Both the position numbers and the translations under genes were made by a program. Positions 63,401 to 64,000 of a stretch of 64,000 nucleotides of DNA are shown piece by piece; the first letter of the stretch is position 1; each line of letters begins with the position of its first letter. The notes under the pieces are model-generated. The model ran no database searches. It was not told the DNA's origin and saw only the letters and a program-made list of their open reading frames with translations. This DNA is from Mesobacillus campisalis (GTDB lineage Bacteria > Bacillota > Bacilli > Bacillales > Cytobacillaceae): positions 62,001 through 126,000 of the forward strand of contig NZ_LAYY01000011.1 in assembly GCF_000986785.1 (NCBI RefSeq). Direction: 5' to 3'.

Positions 63401-64000
63401 TCATTTTTTTAAAATATAGTATTTGGCTGGCGGGTTTTCCATTGCTGCGGAGATGGCAGCCGTTAAACTGTGTGTGCCCCAGGCATCATGGCCGGCCTCC
63501 CAAACCATCATTCCCCCAAATCCATTATTCAGTGCCAAATTGGCTTTCTTTTTCATCGTTTCATAGCCATTGTAATGATAGGTGGTCCCATTCTTTTTCA
63601 TCTGGTCCCGGCTGGCATTGGCTGGATCGGCTTTGATGATGGCAGCATAGGATAGCTGCTTTACAGAGGGATCCTCCGGCTGTGCGTAGAGGGGAACTCC
63701 AAGCACAAGCTTTTGCCTTGCCAGTCCATGCCTGTCAAAAAGTCCAGTCCAGTAGCTTACGATATTTTCGGCGAAAGAGTAGGTAGAGAGATTGCTTGCA
63801 TTGTAACCGCCATCCCACTGGCCGTCATAAGCCATAATATTGACATGGTCCACATACTGGAACATCGAGGGTTCATAGATGACAGCGCCAAGCTCGGTCC
63901 CAGCCTCACTGTGGATTTTGGCATGGACAGCGATCGATAGCTCTTTTTCATTGGCATGCAATTTTTCACCGAGTTCCTTAGTGAAAAGCGTCAGTGCTTT
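63401..64000 (-). CDS. GH18-family glycosidase, C-terminal part (5' end outside window)
   Basis: 200 codons are visible and the frame stays open to the window edge. GH18 blocks are seen: LSIAVHAKIHSE, VDHVNIMAYDGQWDGG (strand 6), LVLGVPLYAQP (strand 7) and GGMMVWEAGHDAWG with the conserved Trp (strand 8). The catalytic DxxDxDxE strand lies outside the window. Chitinase- or spore-peptidoglycan-type hydrolysis is expected; which of the two cannot be told from this half. Confidence 0.85.
   Translation of the reverse strand, partial: KALTLFTKELGEKLHANEKELSIAVHAKIHSEAGTELGAVIYEPSMFQYVDHVNIMAYDGQWDGGYNASNLSTYSFAENIVSYWTGLFDRHGLARQKLVLGVPLYAQPEDPSVKQLSYAAIIKADPANASRDQMKKNGTTYHYNGYETMKKKANLALNNGFGGMMVWEAGHDAWGTHSLTAAISAAMENPPAKYYILKK

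Overview
The window reads as a chromosomal segment of an endospore-forming Bacillaceae species (Bacillus or a close relative). Nearly every gene has a recognisable Bacillus-type counterpart. Shine-Dalgarno sites are strong (AAGGAGG-like), GTG and TTG starts are frequent, GC content is moderate, and operons end in clear intrinsic terminators. Leader RNAs typical of Firmicutes (S-box, RFN, T-box, HutP-type antiterminator) sit in front of the expected operons. I see no rRNA, tRNA, insertion sequence, prophage or CRISPR array.

Layout: 1-5.8 kb holds the end of an acyl-CoA ligase followed by a complete branched-chain-type ABC importer (livHMGF plus binding lipoprotein). 5.9-8.3 kb has a DeoR/SorC-type regulator and a NupC nucleoside transporter. 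8.3-16.2 kb (minus strand) is a SAM-riboswitch-controlled methionine operon, metI-metC-yitJ-metH. 16.4-20.4 kb has a small membrane protein and the qoxABCD quinol oxidase operon (minus). 20.5-25.6 kb has an apparent stress-controlled membrane protein/YxcD pair, a Suv3-like RNA helicase and a LysM/GH18 spore-type hydrolase. 25.6-29.4 kb is the FMN-riboswitch rib operon (ribD-ribE-ribBA-ribH), followed by exoA. 30.9-35.1 kb is ccpN-yqfL-ppdK. 35.2-39.4 kb has glutaminase, a DEAD-box helicase, a thioesterase and small unknowns. 39.5-44.8 kb is hutPHUI. 44.8-48.7 kb is a proline T-box with proBA, then ilvE. 48.9-53.2 kb has small unknown proteins, a patatin, and a MutS2-like ATPase without a Smr domain behind a long attenuator-like leader. 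53.2-60.1 kb groups PHA synthase (phaC/phaR, minus), a cytochrome P450, a sigma-54 activator, and a sigma-54 promoter driving a GntP-type permease and a 3-hydroxybutyrate dehydrogenase. 60.2-64 kb has a 51-bp minisatellite, a YkgA-like amidinohydrolase, two methyltransferases, a frameshifted small gene and the end of a GH18 hydrolase.

How the genes fit together: much of the window concerns amino-acid and carbon flux. It covers methionine synthesis, histidine degradation, glutamine to glutamate to proline, branched-chain transamination, gluconeogenic control (CcpN, PPDK and its regulator) and polyhydroxybutyrate storage and use. The most interesting candidate system is the region 50.16-52.44 kb. 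There a seven-codon leader peptide, mutually exclusive RNA pairings and several terminator-like hairpins precede a MutS2-family protein that keeps the ATPase and KOW-like parts but lacks the Smr nuclease. Because MutS2 is known to act on collided ribosomes, a ribosome-stress-inducible rescue or resistance factor is a reasonable but unproven reading.
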